The notes under the pieces: model-generated
The model's database searches: none
Told to the model about the DNA's origin: nothing
What the model saw: only the letters and a program-made list of their open reading frames with translations
Position numbers and translations under genes: made by a program
In this document: piece after piece, positions 63,519-64,000 of the stretch
How the letters are laid out: each line of letters begins with the position of its first letter
How positions within the stretch are numbered: position 1 is the stretch's first letter
Assembly: GCA_029309925.1 (NCBI GenBank)
Contig: JARKND010000005.1
Coordinates: 1,054,001-1,118,000, forward strand
DNA length: 64,000 nt
Direction: 5' to 3'
DNA from: Fulvivirgaceae bacterium JP3-4
GTDB lineage: Bacteria > Bacteroidota > Bacteroidia > Cytophagales > Cyclobacteriaceae

Positions 63519-63815
63519 ATGAGCAATAAGAACGATAACACTAAATCCATAGGTCAGGCCCTCCGCGAGATGCTCAATTCGTACAAATTGACTTCGAAAT
63601 TCGATGAAGCTACCCTCATTTCTTCGTGGGAGCGTATGGCGGGAAAACCAATCGCCAAAAGGACCAGGAAAATATATATCCGCAACCAGGTGCTGTTTGT
63701 GGAACTGGATTCACCTGGCATGAAGCACGACTTCTCGATGCACAAGCAGCAGGTGCTGGATATGTTCAAAAAAGAGTTTGGCCCCGGCATAATCACCGAC
63801 ATAATCGTGATGTAG
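63519..63815 (+). CDS. DciA-like DUF721 protein
   Basis: A 98-residue protein with the DUF721/DciA core ('ISSWERMAGKPIAKRTRKIYIRNQVLFVELDS'). DciA loads the replicative helicase in many bacteria. The position just after recF supports a replication role. The ATG at 63519 was chosen because the upstream 23 codons contain repeat words of the TTGGTTATTGG type. Confidence 0.85.
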   Translation: MSNKNDNTKSIGQALREMLNSYKLTSKFDEATLISSWERMAGKPIAKRTRKIYIRNQVLFVELDSPGMKHDFSMHKQQVLDMFKKEFGPGIITDIIVM

Positions 63816-63878
63816 CATCCTGAAATCCATAACTTTTCTGGAATCGGATGCGAAATTGTATGAAATTCCACGCTTAAG

Positions 63879-63909
63879 TTTTGAAAAAGTGGAAAACCGT
63901 ATAATTTTG
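63879..63909 (+). promoter_or_regulatory. Promoter at the window's right edge
   Basis: A TTTTG (63879-63883), an 18 nt spacer and TAATTTTG (63902-63909) match the consensus. It leads into the probable tRNA gene that starts 73 bp further on. Confidence 0.7.
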
Positions 63910-63982
63910 CACTCCTGTTTTTTTCCGGGAGGGATAAGGCAGACTTATTACGTTCTCATTTTATTGATCAAATTTCTGAGTT

Positions 63983-64000
63983 GGCTCCGTTGGCCTACGG
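63983..64000 (+). tRNA. Probable tRNA-Glu, 5' end only
   Basis: The last 18 bases of the window, starting GGCTCCG (acceptor 5' strand), then TT and GGCCTACGG (D-stem and loop start), match the 5' end of Bacteroidota tRNA-Glu genes. The anticodon lies beyond the edge, so the identity cannot be proved here. A strong promoter lies just upstream. Confidence 0.5.

Overview
The window reads as chromosomal DNA of a Bacteroidota bacterium, most likely a Cytophagales (Chryseolinea-like) relative. The main reasons are the type IX secretion proteins PorV and PorU, a secreted PKD-repeat protein with a type IX sorting tail, GT117/DUF2723 and DUF5686 family proteins, and recurrent promoters of the Bacteroidota form TTTG-N18-20-TAnnTTTG. 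Species cannot be fixed from the sequence alone. Gene density is high, with no prophage, transposase or CRISPR array. One tRNA is cut by the right edge.

Layout. 1-6.9 kb: a minus-strand run MBL hydrolase > pssA > porU > porV > M16 peptidase homologue (cut by the left edge). 7-12.3 kb: plus-strand FAD oxidoreductase, a large MA-like/beta-propeller/beta-barrel protein and yicC. 12.8-17.7 kb: an arginase-fold protein with a degenerate metal site, a MASE1 histidine kinase, and a beta-barrel protein next to a small membrane protein. 17.8-21.9 kb: a methionine operon (minus strand) in the order promoter > SAM-I riboswitch > 55-aa cysteine-rich leader peptide > metY > metX > hom. 22-29.5 kb: DinB protein, fabG, a polytopic membrane protein, lpdA and a GT117 protein. 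29.7-47.3 kb: a surface-polysaccharide locus (sugar aminotransferase, STELLO-type transferase, polymerase-like membrane protein, flippase, acetyltransferase, two methyltransferases, six or more glycosyltransferases, and a GT4 fused to a WbpG-type amidotransferase). 47.4-51 kb: PKD/T9SS cargo protein. 51-64 kb: housekeeping genes (Lrp regulator, phosphoribosyltransferase, panB, CAP protein, icd, DUF5686, ribH, YfgM-like protein, pdhA, lipoprotein, recF, DciA-like) and the start of a probable tRNA-Glu.

How the parts connect. PorU and PorV are the cell-surface sortase and its shuttle, and the protein at 47.4 kb looks like one of their substrates. Type IX cargo is often anchored to an LPS-type glycan, so the polysaccharide locus may belong to the same surface programme, though this is inference. 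lpdA and pdhA supply the pyruvate dehydrogenase complex, and icd adds TCA-cycle NADPH.

The most unusual element is the 5' leader of metY. A textbook SAM-I riboswitch is followed about nine bases later by a small ORF with 12 cysteines in its last 24 residues, and its Cys-codon run can base-pair with the downstream leader. This suggests SAM sensing and cysteine sensing stacked on one transcript. Many intergenic regions carry degenerate short-word repeats, often as facing inverted arms that abut stop codons.
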